This document shows positions 57,901-63,011 of a stretch of DNA of 64,000 nucleotides, one piece after another. Position numbers and translations under genes: made by a program. Location of the stretch: assembly GCF_000808575.1 (NCBI RefSeq), contig NZ_JWLW01000066.1:186001-250000 (forward strand), in the 5' to 3' direction. Origin of the DNA: Alteromonas marina (lineage in GTDB: Bacteria > Pseudomonadota > Gammaproteobacteria > Enterobacterales > Alteromonadaceae). How positions within the stretch are numbered: position 1 is the first letter of the stretch; each line of letters opens with the position of its first letter. The notes under the pieces are model-generated. The model was not told the origin of the DNA and searched no databases. It saw only the letters and a program-made list of their open reading frames with translations.

Positions 57901-60900
57901 CACCGTTGATATGGGCGAACCTGTGGTTACTGTAAACCCACCGGAAACCACTAGCAACGTAGATGTTATCGGCTTAGCAGAATCTACAGGTGGCGTGGAT
58001 GCAAGCGCCTCCTTTACTGTTTCCCCAAACCATGTAGGTGAAGTGTTAGTAGAGGTTGACCAAATAGCACTAGTGGCTGTTGCCGATGCCTACATTGTTG
58101 AGGTGTATGACGAGAGCGGCCAACTCGTTTACAAAGGAGTAAGCGCAGACTCACAAGTTGCCGATGTCGGTGGCCTAGACATCTTCAATGTGACTGGCGA
58201 TGAGACTATTTCGTTCTCGTTAGCAGGCCTTGACGCTGGCAACTACAGCGTGGTGGTCCGAAATGATGAAGATATATTGGAAGATTTATTAGACAATGAC
58301 AATAGTAACGACGTTGACCTTGATGAACTAGGGACAGCAGGTGTCGTGCTTGGGCCCGATAACCAAACGGAAATTCTTGATTTCGTTGAAACAACGTTAA
58401 ACGGTGGAATTTTAAATGTCGTCTTGCCCGGAACCATTGGCACGCAAGTTAGAGGGATCCTTGAAGGTCTGCTTGATACAACTACTGTAATTGGCGCAGG
58501 TCAGCTGGTTGGTCTACTAACTACGCCAATAAACGCGCTTGGTATCACAGGCCTCCTCGACGCTGTGGCCGATGTTCTTGCCGATGCATTGCTCAGCAAT
58601 ACATTAACCTTATTGCAAGACACTGATATCACCACCACATTAACCGAATACACCTATACGGGTGATTTAGTGGCCCAAGGTAACCTAATCGACGGCGATT
58701 TAGGTGGCGTGGGTACCGATACCATTTTAGACGGCGCTCAAGTGACGCTGGTTACTAACGCATCAGGTGACAGTGTTGTGGTTCCTGCTTCAGGTACGGT
58801 TACTATCCAAGGTAACTATGGCGTACTGGAAATTGCTGCAGACGGCACTTACACCTATACCGCTGATGGCGATCGTAGTGCAATTGGCCAAGACGAAGTG
58901 TTTAACTACACCTTATCAGATGGTGAAACTTCTGACGTTGCGGCGCTTACCATCACCATATCAGGGAGCGACTTCCCGCCAGTAGTAGCTCAAACCGATA
59001 ACAATGACATGGAGTTGGGCGCACAAACGGCCATTGTGAATGCACCGGTTAGCGACAGTGACTTCCGAGTCATTGGCTCGGACGCAGTCTCACCTGTGGC
59101 AGGGTCACCAGAGGCTAGCACAACGCTTACCGTTGATGCTGGTTTCTTTGGCGAAGTGGTTGTAGAAGTTAGCCAAACAGCGTTAGTCGCCGTCGCTGAT
59201 GCGTATCGTATCGATATTGTCGATGCAGATGGCAACGTGGTCGCCTCAGCTATGACACCAGACAACCCGTTAATAGGTGATGTAGCTGGTGTAAACCTTA
59301 TCGGACTCACCGGTGACGACACGTTAGTTGCTAAATTCTCTGGGCTACCTGCCGGTGATTACACCGTGGTTGTGCGCAATGATGAAAGTGCCCTTGAGAC
59401 ACTATTCGATCAAAATAGCGACGGCTCGATTACGCTAACAGAATTAGGTGATAGCGGCGTAGTGCTTGGGGAAGAGAACCAAGAGGTGGTGCTAACTGCT
59501 GTTGAAGACGCACTAAACGGTACTGAAGCCAGTTTATTAAATGGGCTTGGTTTAGGTACGATTGTTCGAAACCTTATTCTTGAGCCAGCTTTAAGCACCG
59601 CAGACACGATAGGCGCCGGCGACTTAGTAAGTACCATTACCACAGGACTTAATCTCTTAGGTTTAGGCACATTTGCAAGTGCTGCTCTAGATGCGGTTGC
59701 GGCAGCACTGCTGAGCAACACGGTCACTTTACTACAATCTACCGATATAACTTCAACACTTACTGAATATGCATTTGAAGGTAGCACGACAACGTCGGGG
59801 AATGTTATTGATGCGGCCAACACAGGCGATGTAGCCGATAGCATTGCCGAGGGCGGCGTAGTGACGCAAGTTACTCATACCAATGGAGAGTCAGTGACTG
59901 TATTGGGTACTGGTTTATCTGGTATTACCATTGAAGGTGACTATGGGGACCTCACCATCTTTGAAGACGGCAGCTACACCTATGTAGCCAACGGTGTGCG
60001 TGACGGCTTAGGCAATACAGATAGCTTTAGCTACACCATTTCAGATGGCACCAATACGTCTACTGCAAACTTGAACTTCAATCTATCAGGGCAAGGCGTA
60101 TCCGCAGACTCGGCACGTGCTGAATTGACCTACGACTTTGTTTCGGAAGCAGGCCCTAGTGTACTGGATGCGCTACAGCATGATTATCTCCTAAGTTTGT
60201 TGATTACAAGTTTTAGCGATGAATTTGGCCCTATTAATGTGACTGCAAATACTACTCAAGATATCACGTTAAATGTAGATGCGGTGGGGTTAGTCTCATT
60301 AGGCTCTAGCATCACAATAACGGTTGAAAAGTTTATAAACGGAGCATGGGAACCCTATAGAGTGTTCCCCAACGATGAGCTTATCAGCTTGTTAGGTATT
60401 GATGGCGATACCGCACTTACTGTCAACGGGTTAACCGAAGGACTTTATCGCTTATCAATGGACGGCACTGTTGCTGCTGGATTAATAGGCAGCATTAGTG
60501 TAGACCTATCCTCTACCATCAACTACCTTGACCAGTTTGAAGTTAGCGGCGTACAAACCGCCACAGGCAACCTGTTCGAAAACGATATACTGTTTGGCCC
60601 AACATACGACGTGACGGTATCTACCGATGGAATTAACTTCCAAGACGCTTCAGGCGGCATTACGTTACTGGGCGAGTATGGCACGTTGCAAATTGATGAA
60701 ACTGGCGCGTACACTTATACCCCAGACAACACGCTAGCCGTATTTGGTGGCACCTTAACGGATACCTTTACTTATCGTATAGAGTATCCAGACGGTACTG
60801 TCGAGCAGGCAGAGTTTAACGTGTTTGTGACGGCATCTGGTGAAGGTGTACCTGAGGTCGTGACAACCACTTCATCTGAGTCTGTAAGCGCGTCAGACAG

Positions 60901-61567
60901 CAGCGGCACCGTTGTTACTGACGAGCCTACAGCACCTGATGTGATTGACCTAACGGGGCAAACGCTTCAAACCGTTAACCTGAATGCTGAAACTCAACTG
61001 GTAACGCCAGAAAACGAGCCGAGTGCGCCGCTTGTGAGCTCTGAACCTGTCGAGAGCATTCAACCTATTGAGAGTACGCCAGACATCATCACGCTACCTG
61101 AAGAGGAAGTGAGCACGCTTGGCACCAATGTTGGCGATGGTTTTGGTGGAGGAGACACTATTGACTTGTCTGGTATTAAGATTGATACCGTTGATATAGG
61201 TGAACCTTTGCCTACTGCACCGAATGAAGGCACAAACCCACTTTCACCTGAGGCTTCGACGCCTGAAAGTACTCTGCCTGATGACACCATCACGCTTCCA
61301 GAAGAAGACGATATAGTCTCTGGGGGTCCGGTGACAGAGGTAACTGTTGACGTCGTCGACATTGATCTTCCCCCAGAAGAGTTGATTCTGCCATCAACAG
61401 AGCCTACTTCAGTCGATTCAAATGGTGAGGGCGCATCTCCTGATGCTAGTGACGGACTTGTAGGCGATACGTCTAAAGAAAGTGGCGGTGACGTGACTAC
61501 CGCTTCTCCGACAGAGTCCGAAGTGCTGAAAACAGCGATAGATAAACTTCCACCAACGGACATCTAA
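42944..61567 (+). CDS. Giant LapA/BapA-like biofilm adhesin with retention module and about 50 tandem repeats
   Basis: 6,207 aa. Residues 1-70 form the retention module (ARGDTGEQVNVTVGMTVAEG; NGVVTVSVDGELRTLPAGQ), which is thought to lodge in the outer-membrane channel. TAAG at 129-132 is the LapG cleavage motif. Then come about 40 Ig-like repeats of about 93 aa (186-3920), four 171-aa units, three 88-aa units, one more Ig-like unit, two homologous 365-aa modules and a third shorter one (4980-5966), and an acidic Ser/Thr/Pro tail. The ribosome site GAGAGGG fits the second ATG (42947) better than the first. No RTX nonapeptides (GGxGxDxxx) are seen, unlike most type I-exported adhesins. Not split by stops or frameshifts. 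Expected to hold cells on surfaces until LapG cuts it. Confidence 0.92.
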   Translation: MMAEVIIAEVNGEASLARGDTGEQVNVTVGMTVAEGDVLTISPNGVVTVSVDGELRTLPAGQSVTFPLQLDFTDSSSDDEFAVFDESVDELAALLDGVENIEGNAQEGDADFLDVLAGEGDILESLEATAAGLDGGAGSDGGSNFVRIDRINEEVDPVGFQFDQNANSNDDVTPIEFSGTGEQAQDISLTLDAIGLTSDTTPTLSGITSAIPGSTVTLTVTDSAGNTQVLTVIVQDDGTFSVDVPNALADGEFTVDASVLEPTGNTADGSTTGEIDASAPTITINAPGSDNDTTPTLSGTTDATPGSTVTLTITDSAGNTQTVTATVQADGTYSVDVPAELAEGEFTVNASVTDEAGNTATADTTGVIDTTAPSITIDTIATGSDTTPTLSGTTDAIPGSTVTLTITDSAGNTQTVTATVQADGTYSVAVPAELAEGEFTVNASVTDEAGNTATTDTTGLIDTTAPSITIDSIATDNDTTPTLSGTTDATPGSTVTLIITDSAGNTQTVTTIVQADGTYSVDVPAELAEGEFTVNASVTDEAGNTATTDTTGVIDTTAPSITIDSIATDNDTTPTISGTTDAAPGSTVTLTITDSAGVTQTVTATVLADGTYSVDVPAELAEGEFTVNASVTDEAGNTATTDTTGVIDTTAPSITIDTIATGNDTTPTLSGTTDAAPSSTVTLTITDNAGVTQTVTAIVQADGTYSVDVPAELAEGEFTVNASVTDEAGNTATTDTTGEIDTTAPSITIDTIATGNDTTPTLSGTTDATPGSTVTLTITDSAGNTQTVTATVLADGTYSVDVPAELAEGEFTVNASVTDEAGNTANAEAQGAIDVTAPTISLNDPGINGDATPTLSGLTDAVPGSTITLTVTDSAGVTQTFTTTVLADGTFTVEVPNAVAEGTYSVTAEVTDGAGNTAQATASGDYDSTSPSTTVNQPAPTNDTTPNVSGETDAPPGSEVVIVVTDSEGNEQTIVTTVGADGTFNEDVPAELSEGEYTVDVTVTTPAGNSSTTTVTGEIDTTAPIINLDPIGSTNDDTPVINGDTDAEPGAIVTLEIVHSDGTTQTLTATVQEDGSFSAEVPQALANGDFTVTATVSDVAGNTASTTIDAVINTQGPNVVIETGSPTNGSEGIGGSSDAPNSEVVVVITDSDGNSQTITGTTDENGNFNVAFPPGSEEGEYQIEVTVTDENGNSSTATATTVLDTTPPVVNIDPQTDTNDTTPTISGNTDLPAGSEVVITVTDSQGNTQTVTALVDENGNFSADVEEALAQGNYEVSVEATDAAGNTTTVVDNSGNIDTTAPALSLDPQTDGSDTTPTISGSTDLPPGSTVTIAVTDSAGNTQTIDAIVDENGDFSVDVQTPLTEGEYTVEASATDEAGNTTTVTENGGNIDTQAPTISLEPLGTGNDTTPSISGSTNLEAGSTVTLTVTDSAGNSQTFTATVDGNGEFSADVPAELADGDYTVEATATDAAGNSASTSQTGTVDSNAPSLTLDPLGDDNDTTPTISGTTDLPAGSTVTLSVTDALGNTQTFTATVDGSGNFSVDVPNPLAEGEYSVTATATDANGNTATATETGGNIDITSPLVNLDAQGSTNDTTPTISGNTDQAPGSSVSITVTDSAGNTQTFDALVQSDGTFSVDVPAELADGNFTVTATVTDDAGNQDSATTQGNIDTAAPTLSLDPQDIDNDTTPLISGTTDLPQGSTVTLVVTDSLGNQQTIEAVVDENGGFSAEVPSALAEGNYSVTATAVDENGNTASVTENGGIVDTTAPSLSLNPVGSGNDPTPTLSGSTDLPEGSVVSLTVVDSAGNTQTINTLVDANGNFSVDVPQELADGNFTVTATAEDEAGNGVTDNATGNINTSAPTLVLDGQGETNDSTPAISGTTNLPEGSTVTLTVTDSAGNTQTITATVGADGTFSADVTTPLADGAYTVTASATDSDGNTTTVTDNGGVVDTTAPTLTLENPGSTGDTTPTLSGTTDLPEGSTVTLVVTDSAGNTQTINALVDANGSFSVDVPNALADGDFTVTATATDSAGNTANANTTGNVDSEAPLLTLDIQGATSDVTPTITGTTDVAPGTLVTITVVDANGDSQSFQAAVQADGTFSADVPNALAEGDFTVTATVSDAQGNTATANEANGSIDTQAPIVNVNPLDSGSDTTPVISGNTDLPEGAVVVITVTDSNGDTQTINALVDADGNFATDVLSPLPEGDYSVEVTATDDAGNSTTAIEDGGNIDTTAPVLTLNPQGTGNDETPNISGSTDLAPGSTVTLTVTDSAGNTQTFDAIVDANGDFSADLPNAIPDGSYTVTASASDDAGNTTTTSDIGTLDTSAPALTLDAQVTVSDTTPTISGTTDLPAGSTVTLFVTDSAGNTQTFTALVDASGNFSADVPAPLAEGDYSVTATATDSNGNSASVTDNNGIVDTVPPVISLDALGSNNDTTPTISGTTDLAAGESVTLSITDNAGNTQTVTATVDANGNFTVDVPAALAEGDYTVTATATDDAGNSASANATGTIDTTAPTLTLDAQGLGNDTTPTISGSTDLTEGSVVSLVITDSTGNIQTVTATVDAAGNFTVDVPSALAEGSYSVEATATDEAGNSTSVLDNSGVIDITPPELNLDGLTPENNATPTISGTTNLPAGAIVTLTVVDSAGNTQTFAATVQTDGSFAANVPSPLAEGDYTVTATAQDAAGNQGSDSETGGSVDTTAPVITLDPLGTGNDNTPTISGSTDLAAGSTVTITVTDSIGTVQTFTATVDGNGDFSADVPNPMADGNFDVTATTTDAAGNTATDTVSGDINSAAPTLSLDPLGSGNDTTPTISGNTDVAPGSTVTLTVTDSAGNTQTFSAIVQGDGSFTADVPASLPEGDYSVTATATDGAGNSASVTENGGNIDTTAPSITIDTQGLGNDATPSISGTTDLNAGDTVSISVTDNAGNTQTFTATVQNDGTYSADVPADLAEGSFSVTVTATDDAGNSATAIDNNGVIDTAAPTITLDAQGLTNDATPTISGTTDLAAGNTVSISVTDSQGNTQTFTATVQANGSFSADVPVDLAEGDYTVEVTATDDAGNQNTAVDNNGTVDTTPPVINLDPVASGNDATPVLSGTTDLSEGATITLVVTDAGGNVQNLTATVNADGTFSVEVPSALVDGDYDVTVSASDAAGNSTTVSDSGNINASAPDITLDALGQTNDATPLISGTTNAPVGATVTLTVTDSAGAVQTFTTTVQGDGTFSASVPSDLAEGSYTVVAEVTDGAGNTGSDSETGGVVDTISPAIDVAEQGVGNDATPTISGTTDQPAGSTVSITVTDNAGNIQTLTATVQGDGSFSVDVPTTLAEGSYTVQATVVDEAGNTASDAETGLIDTISPVITLDEPGTVSDSTPTISGTVDLPQGSTVQITVVDSAGNTQVFSALVGAGGVFSADVPAAMAEGNFTVSATATDTAGNSTTDNEAGVVDTLVPTLTIDVADTTNDATPLITGTTDEPAGSVVTILVTDSAGATQTLTAVVQADGSFSISPGTDLAEGDFTVSATISDEAGNTATASDAGNIDTTAPSLTLTPLEEGNDTTPTLSGSTNLAQGSEVTLVVTDSAGNVQTLTATVDVNGNFTVDVPAPLAEGAYSVEATASDEAGNSTTVVDNTGIIDTTAPTLSLDTLASDSDTTPTISGNTDLPAGATVTITVTDNAGVSQTFDATVQGDGSFSADVPSPMAEGGYTVTAVAQDPAGNETTATETNGSVDTTAPTINLDAQGTGNDTTPTITGSTDLSPGSSVTITVTDSAGAEQTFTAIVDSLGNFSADVPNAMADGNFDVTATATDAAGNSASDTTSGNINTAVPNLTLDPLGTGNDTTPTISGTTDIAPGSAVSISVTDSAGNTQTFNAIVQANGTFSVDVPAALSEGNYSVTASATDGAGNTATANENGGVIDTTAPAAPTVDAGNGTEITGTAEAGAVVNVDVDGDGTPDFTVIADGDGNWSVTPTTPLADGVVVTATATDEAGNTSSPASDTVDAVAPIVAFNDLTTNDTTPALTGSVDDPTAIVVVTINGTDYTATNNGDGSWTLADDIVAALAEGSYTATVTATDADGNTGTNSGTVVIDTTTPAAPTVDAGNGTEITGTAEAGATVNVDVDGDGTPDFTVIADGDGNWSVTPTTPLADGVVVSATAADEAGNVSAPASDTVDAVAPVVAINDLTTNDATPELTGTVDDPSAIVVVTIDGVDYTATNNGDGSWTLPGDAVATLADGSYTATVTATDADGNVGSNSGTVVIDTTPPAIPTVDAGNGTEITGTAEAGATVNVDVDGDGTPDFTVIADGDGNWSVTPDTPLADGVVVTATATDEAGNTSGPASDTVDAVAPVVTINDVTTNDTTPALTGTVDDPTATVVVTIDGVDYTATNNGDGTWTLADDAVAALAEGSYTATVTATDPEGNVGTNTGTVVIDTTAPATPTVEAGNGTEITGTAEAGATVNVDVDGDGTPDFTVIADGDGNWSVTPDTPLADGAVVTATATDEAGNTSGPASDTVDAVAPVVTINDVTTNDTAPALTGTVDDPTATVVVTIDGVDYTATNNGDGTWTLADDVVATLAEGSYPTSVTATDDAGNTDTDTGTVVIDTTAPTVAINDLTTNDTTPELTGTVNAPNAVVVVTIDGNDYTATNNGDGTWTLADNVVATLAEGSYPTSVSATDAAGNTVTNTGTVVIDTTAPTVAINDLTTNDTTPELTGTVNDPNAVVVVTIDGNGYTATNNGNGTWTLADNVVATLAEGSYPTSVSATDAAGNTVTNTDTVIIDTTAPTVAINDLTTNDTTPELTGTVNDPNAVVVVTIDGNDYTATNNGDGTWTLADNIVALLAEGNYTAVVTATDAVGNSNSASGTVVIDTSIDENNNGQTVTFDSISNDSGVAGDFITSDSTLIFNGTVDLGDNTTLTVTVDSTSYIFGTDPELTIDGSGNWSLDLTGTTLPAGTYAVVATVTDEAGNSASTASQNVVVQALDAINDGNTVDMGEPVVTVNPPETTSNVDVIGLAESTGGVDASASFTVSPNHVGEVLVEVDQIALVAVADAYIVEVYDESGQLVYKGVSADSQVADVGGLDIFNVTGDETISFSLAGLDAGNYSVVVRNDEDILEDLLDNDNSNDVDLDELGTAGVVLGPDNQTEILDFVETTLNGGILNVVLPGTIGTQVRGILEGLLDTTTVIGAGQLVGLLTTPINALGITGLLDAVADVLADALLSNTLTLLQDTDITTTLTEYTYTGDLVAQGNLIDGDLGGVGTDTILDGAQVTLVTNASGDSVVVPASGTVTIQGNYGVLEIAADGTYTYTADGDRSAIGQDEVFNYTLSDGETSDVAALTITISGSDFPPVVAQTDNNDMELGAQTAIVNAPVSDSDFRVIGSDAVSPVAGSPEASTTLTVDAGFFGEVVVEVSQTALVAVADAYRIDIVDADGNVVASAMTPDNPLIGDVAGVNLIGLTGDDTLVAKFSGLPAGDYTVVVRNDESALETLFDQNSDGSITLTELGDSGVVLGEENQEVVLTAVEDALNGTEASLLNGLGLGTIVRNLILEPALSTADTIGAGDLVSTITTGLNLLGLGTFASAALDAVAAALLSNTVTLLQSTDITSTLTEYAFEGSTTTSGNVIDAANTGDVADSIAEGGVVTQVTHTNGESVTVLGTGLSGITIEGDYGDLTIFEDGSYTYVANGVRDGLGNTDSFSYTISDGTNTSTANLNFNLSGQGVSADSARAELTYDFVSEAGPSVLDALQHDYLLSLLITSFSDEFGPINVTANTTQDITLNVDAVGLVSLGSSITITVEKFINGAWEPYRVFPNDELISLLGIDGDTALTVNGLTEGLYRLSMDGTVAAGLIGSISVDLSSTINYLDQFEVSGVQTATGNLFENDILFGPTYDVTVSTDGINFQDASGGITLLGEYGTLQIDETGAYTYTPDNTLAVFGGTLTDTFTYRIEYPDGTVEQAEFNVFVTASGEGVPEVVTTTSSESVSASDSSGTVVTDEPTAPDVIDLTGQTLQTVNLNAETQLVTPENEPSAPLVSSEPVESIQPIESTPDIITLPEEEVSTLGTNVGDGFGGGDTIDLSGIKIDTVDIGEPLPTAPNEGTNPLSPEASTPESTLPDDTITLPEEDDIVSGGPVTEVTVDVVDIDLPPEELILPSTEPTSVDSNGEGASPDASDGLVGDTSKESGGDVTTASPTESEVLKTAIDKLPPTDI
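43328..43339 (+). other. Predicted LapG cleavage site (TAAG)
   Basis: Codons for T129-A130-A131-G132 follow a conserved-looking acidic helix (residues 80-127), matching the TA/AG site of Pseudomonas LapA, which lies at 107-110. The site separates the retention module from the extended repeats. Cleavage would be expected between the two alanines. Confidence 0.75.
43499..54703 (+). repeat. Array A: about 40 Ig-like repeats of about 280 bases
   Basis: Each unit encodes a beta-sandwich of about 93 aa with TTPTxSG near its start and VTDSAGNTQT in the middle, of the bacterial Ig-like type found in Bap/LapA proteins. Units starting at 43778, 44057, 44336, 44615, 44894 and 45173 are exactly 279 bases long and almost identical; the rest have diverged. 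Starts are counted from the repeated TTP motif; one unit (near 46290) lacks it. Confidence 0.9.
54704..56755 (+). repeat. Array B: four 513-base units
   Basis: Four tandem 171-aa units beginning at 54704, 55217, 55730 and 56243. Each joins a domain with TVDAGNGTEITGTAEAG and a calcium-loop-like DVDGDGTPDF to a domain with NDLTTNDTTP-type text and VTIDGVDYTATNNGDG. Very similar at base level, especially units 3 and 4. Confidence 0.9.
56756..57547 (+). repeat. Array C: three 264-base units
   Basis: Three tandem 88-aa units (starting 56756, 57020, 57284) made only of the second domain of array B (AINDLTTNDTTPELTGTVN; VTIDGNDYTATNNGDGTW). They look like duplications of the half-unit that ends array B. 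Confidence 0.9.
57881..60087 (+). repeat. Duplicated C-terminal adhesin modules of about 365 residues
   Basis: Two homologous modules (about 57881-58969 and 58970-60087). Each has a BapA-prefix-like beta part (VADAY; GNYSVVVRNDE and GDYTVVVRNDE), an EF-hand-like loop (58292-58327; 59408-59443), a hydrophobic Gly/Leu-rich helical insert, LLQDTDITTTLTEY or LLQSTDITSTLTEY, and a VCBS-like end with a YTYTADG or YTYVANG turn. A third, shorter relative follows to about 60840. Confidence 0.75.
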
Positions 61568-61587
61568 TCTTGTTGTGAAGTTAACCT

Positions 61588-61619
61588 AAAGCCCTCGCAT
61601 TCGACGGGGGCTTTTTATT
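61588..61619 (+). terminator. Intrinsic terminator of the adhesin gene
   Basis: AAAGCCC and GGGCTTT arms around an inner TCG/CGA pair are followed by TTTTATTG, 20 bases after the adhesin stop. Confidence 0.8.
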
Positions 61620-61645
61620 GGGTAGCCTAGAACCACATGGTATTC

Positions 61646-61662
61646 AATACTAATCTGCATAG
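61646..61662. repeat. 17-base dispersed repeat, copy 2
   Basis: AATACTAATCTGCATAG. The same 17-base pattern, with two transitions, is at 14737-14753 (AATACCAATCTGTATAG) in the flagellin spacer. Both copies are intergenic and lie near hairpin-rich sequence. Function unknown. Confidence 0.4.
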
Positions 61663-61750
61663 ATAAGCCGCTTTAGCCGCATAAGTGCGCTGTTGTAAAA
61701 CACTGCACCTTATTGATTAATCGAAGGGTTTCGTATTTTGCGGAACTACG

Positions 61751-61756
61751 TATAAT
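61751..61756 (+). promoter_or_regulatory. Promoter -10 element of tRNA-Arg
   Basis: A perfect TATAAT at 61751-61756, 20 bases before the mature tRNA. The -35 region (around 61728-61734, GTTTCG) is weak. Confidence 0.5.
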
Positions 61757-61775
61757 AGATATTCTTACGCATTAG

Positions 61776-61850
61776 GTCCCCATAGTTTAATGGATAAAAC
61801 AAGGCCCTCCTAAGGCTTAGATGTTGGTTCGATTCCAGCTGGGGACGCCA
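61776..61850 (+). tRNA. tRNA-Arg (anticodon CCT)
   Basis: A full cloverleaf: acceptor GTCCCCA with TGGGGAC, D arm, anticodon stem AGGCC/GGCTT with loop CTCCTAA (anticodon CCT at 61809-61811), T arm GTTGG-TTCGATT-CCAGC, and an encoded GCCA end. It reads the rare arginine codon AGG. Stand-alone gene with its own -10 element. Confidence 0.95.
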
Positions 61851-61982
61851 TTCTGGCGGGCTTAAACCCAAAATACAGTAAACCTTGCTATACATTTCGC
61901 TCCCCTATCATCATGTTTATTTCATCTACTTTGGTTGTAATTCAATCGAATTGAGCAATACTCTGCTAAACAGGAGAGTACA

Positions 61983-62108
61983 ATGACTTTCGATTCGTCC
62001 CCCCAAAAAGAAACTGGCGATGATGTTGAAACACCTAGTGATTCAACATTTACCGAAGAGGAATGGTTTGCCATAGAGGCACTATCTGAGCCCGGTGCTA
62101 TTTTCTAA
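61983..62108 (+). CDS. Small acidic protein of 41 residues, function unknown
   Basis: An ATG with a good ribosome site (AGGAG, 7-base spacing) opens a 41-codon frame ending in TAA. The product is acidic, with no membrane segment or signal: it starts MTFDSSPQKE and ends with a likely amphipathic helix TEEEWFAIEALSEPG. No family is recognised. The ribosome site and spacing support real translation; it lies alone between the tRNA and smrA. Confidence 0.55.
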   Translation: MTFDSSPQKETGDDVETPSDSTFTEEEWFAIEALSEPGAIF

Positions 62109-62267
62109 ACGATGAAATTTCAAAATTAATCCCCACTTTTATAGCCGTTGCCTATTTTAAGCATCGTCTATCTGCGCGTTTAGCTTTCCAATAAGTACAC
62201 TTCGCATAGACCATCAGGCAAAAAATAACGTATAAATAATGATGTAGTAGTTAATACGGGGAATAGT

Positions 62268-62855
62268 ATGAGCCAATTTGAAAACGACGATATCGATTCG
62301 TTTTTTGCAGAAATGCAAGATGTAAAACCTATTGCATCAGATGATAAGGCTTTATTACACGACCCTGAAAAGGCGCTCGCTGAAAAACAAAAACGTGCCG
62401 CAAGGCAGTTAAGCGTCCGCGAGAAACTCGCTAATCCACTGAGCATGGAAGGTGTAAAGCCAGTACCTCCTGATGATTTTATACACTTCCAACAGCCCGG
62501 TATTCAAGACGGCGTTTTTAAAAAGCTTCGCCTTGGTAAATACCCTTTAGAGGCTAACATAACACTTTCAGGAAAAACCTTAGAGCAAAGCCGCGACCTG
62601 ATTTATAGCACTATTAAATCAAGTCACGAACGTGGGGTTCGTGCCATGCTCATAAAGCATGGAACAGGGGAAAATAGTAAGCCGTTTCCCGCTTTGAAAA
62701 AAAGTTATGTTAACCATTGGCTAAGAGAACTAGACGAAGTCATTGCCTATCATACTGCGCAACCCATGCACGGCGGGTTTGGTGCTACATATGTGCTTTT
62801 GAAAAAGCATCCTCAGCAAAAACTAATAAACAGAGAAAAAAATAAGAAAGGTTAA
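62268..62855 (+). CDS. smrA: SmrA, Smr-domain DNA endonuclease-like protein
   Basis: 195 aa, with the C-terminal Smr domain at about 95-180: LRLGKYPLEANITLSGKTLE is the LDLHG-like entry, ERGVRAMLIKHGTG the second core motif, and HGGFGATYVLLKK the end. The N-terminal 80 residues are charged and include DIDSFFAEMQDVKPIASDD, typical of SmrA proteins in gammaproteobacteria. Smr proteins nick branched DNA or act on nucleic acids; the cellular role of SmrA is not firmly known. Confidence 0.88.
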   Translation: MSQFENDDIDSFFAEMQDVKPIASDDKALLHDPEKALAEKQKRAARQLSVREKLANPLSMEGVKPVPPDDFIHFQQPGIQDGVFKKLRLGKYPLEANITLSGKTLEQSRDLIYSTIKSSHERGVRAMLIKHGTGENSKPFPALKKSYVNHWLRELDEVIAYHTAQPMHGGFGATYVLLKKHPQQKLINREKNKKG

Positions 62856-62961
62856 AGTGATAGATAAGTTTTGTAGGCTTCGACTGTGCATTTGGTTCGT
62901 CTCTTTTTAAGCTTTTTATAAAACGCAACAAGCCAAAAGTTTTTTCATAGCCTCAATGATT

Positions 62962-62994
62962 AACGCCCGTATCAAGTAACTTGATACGGGCGTT
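62962..62994. terminator. Strong 15-bp inverted repeat, terminator between convergent genes
   Basis: AACGCCCGTATCAAG-TAA-CTTGATACGGGCGTT is a perfect 15-bp hairpin. On the plus strand it is followed by AGAATTTTTCTTT and can end smrA; on the minus strand it starts 18 bases after the small-membrane-protein stop. Confidence 0.75.
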
Positions 62995-63011
62995 AGAATT
63001 TTTCTTTCAGA

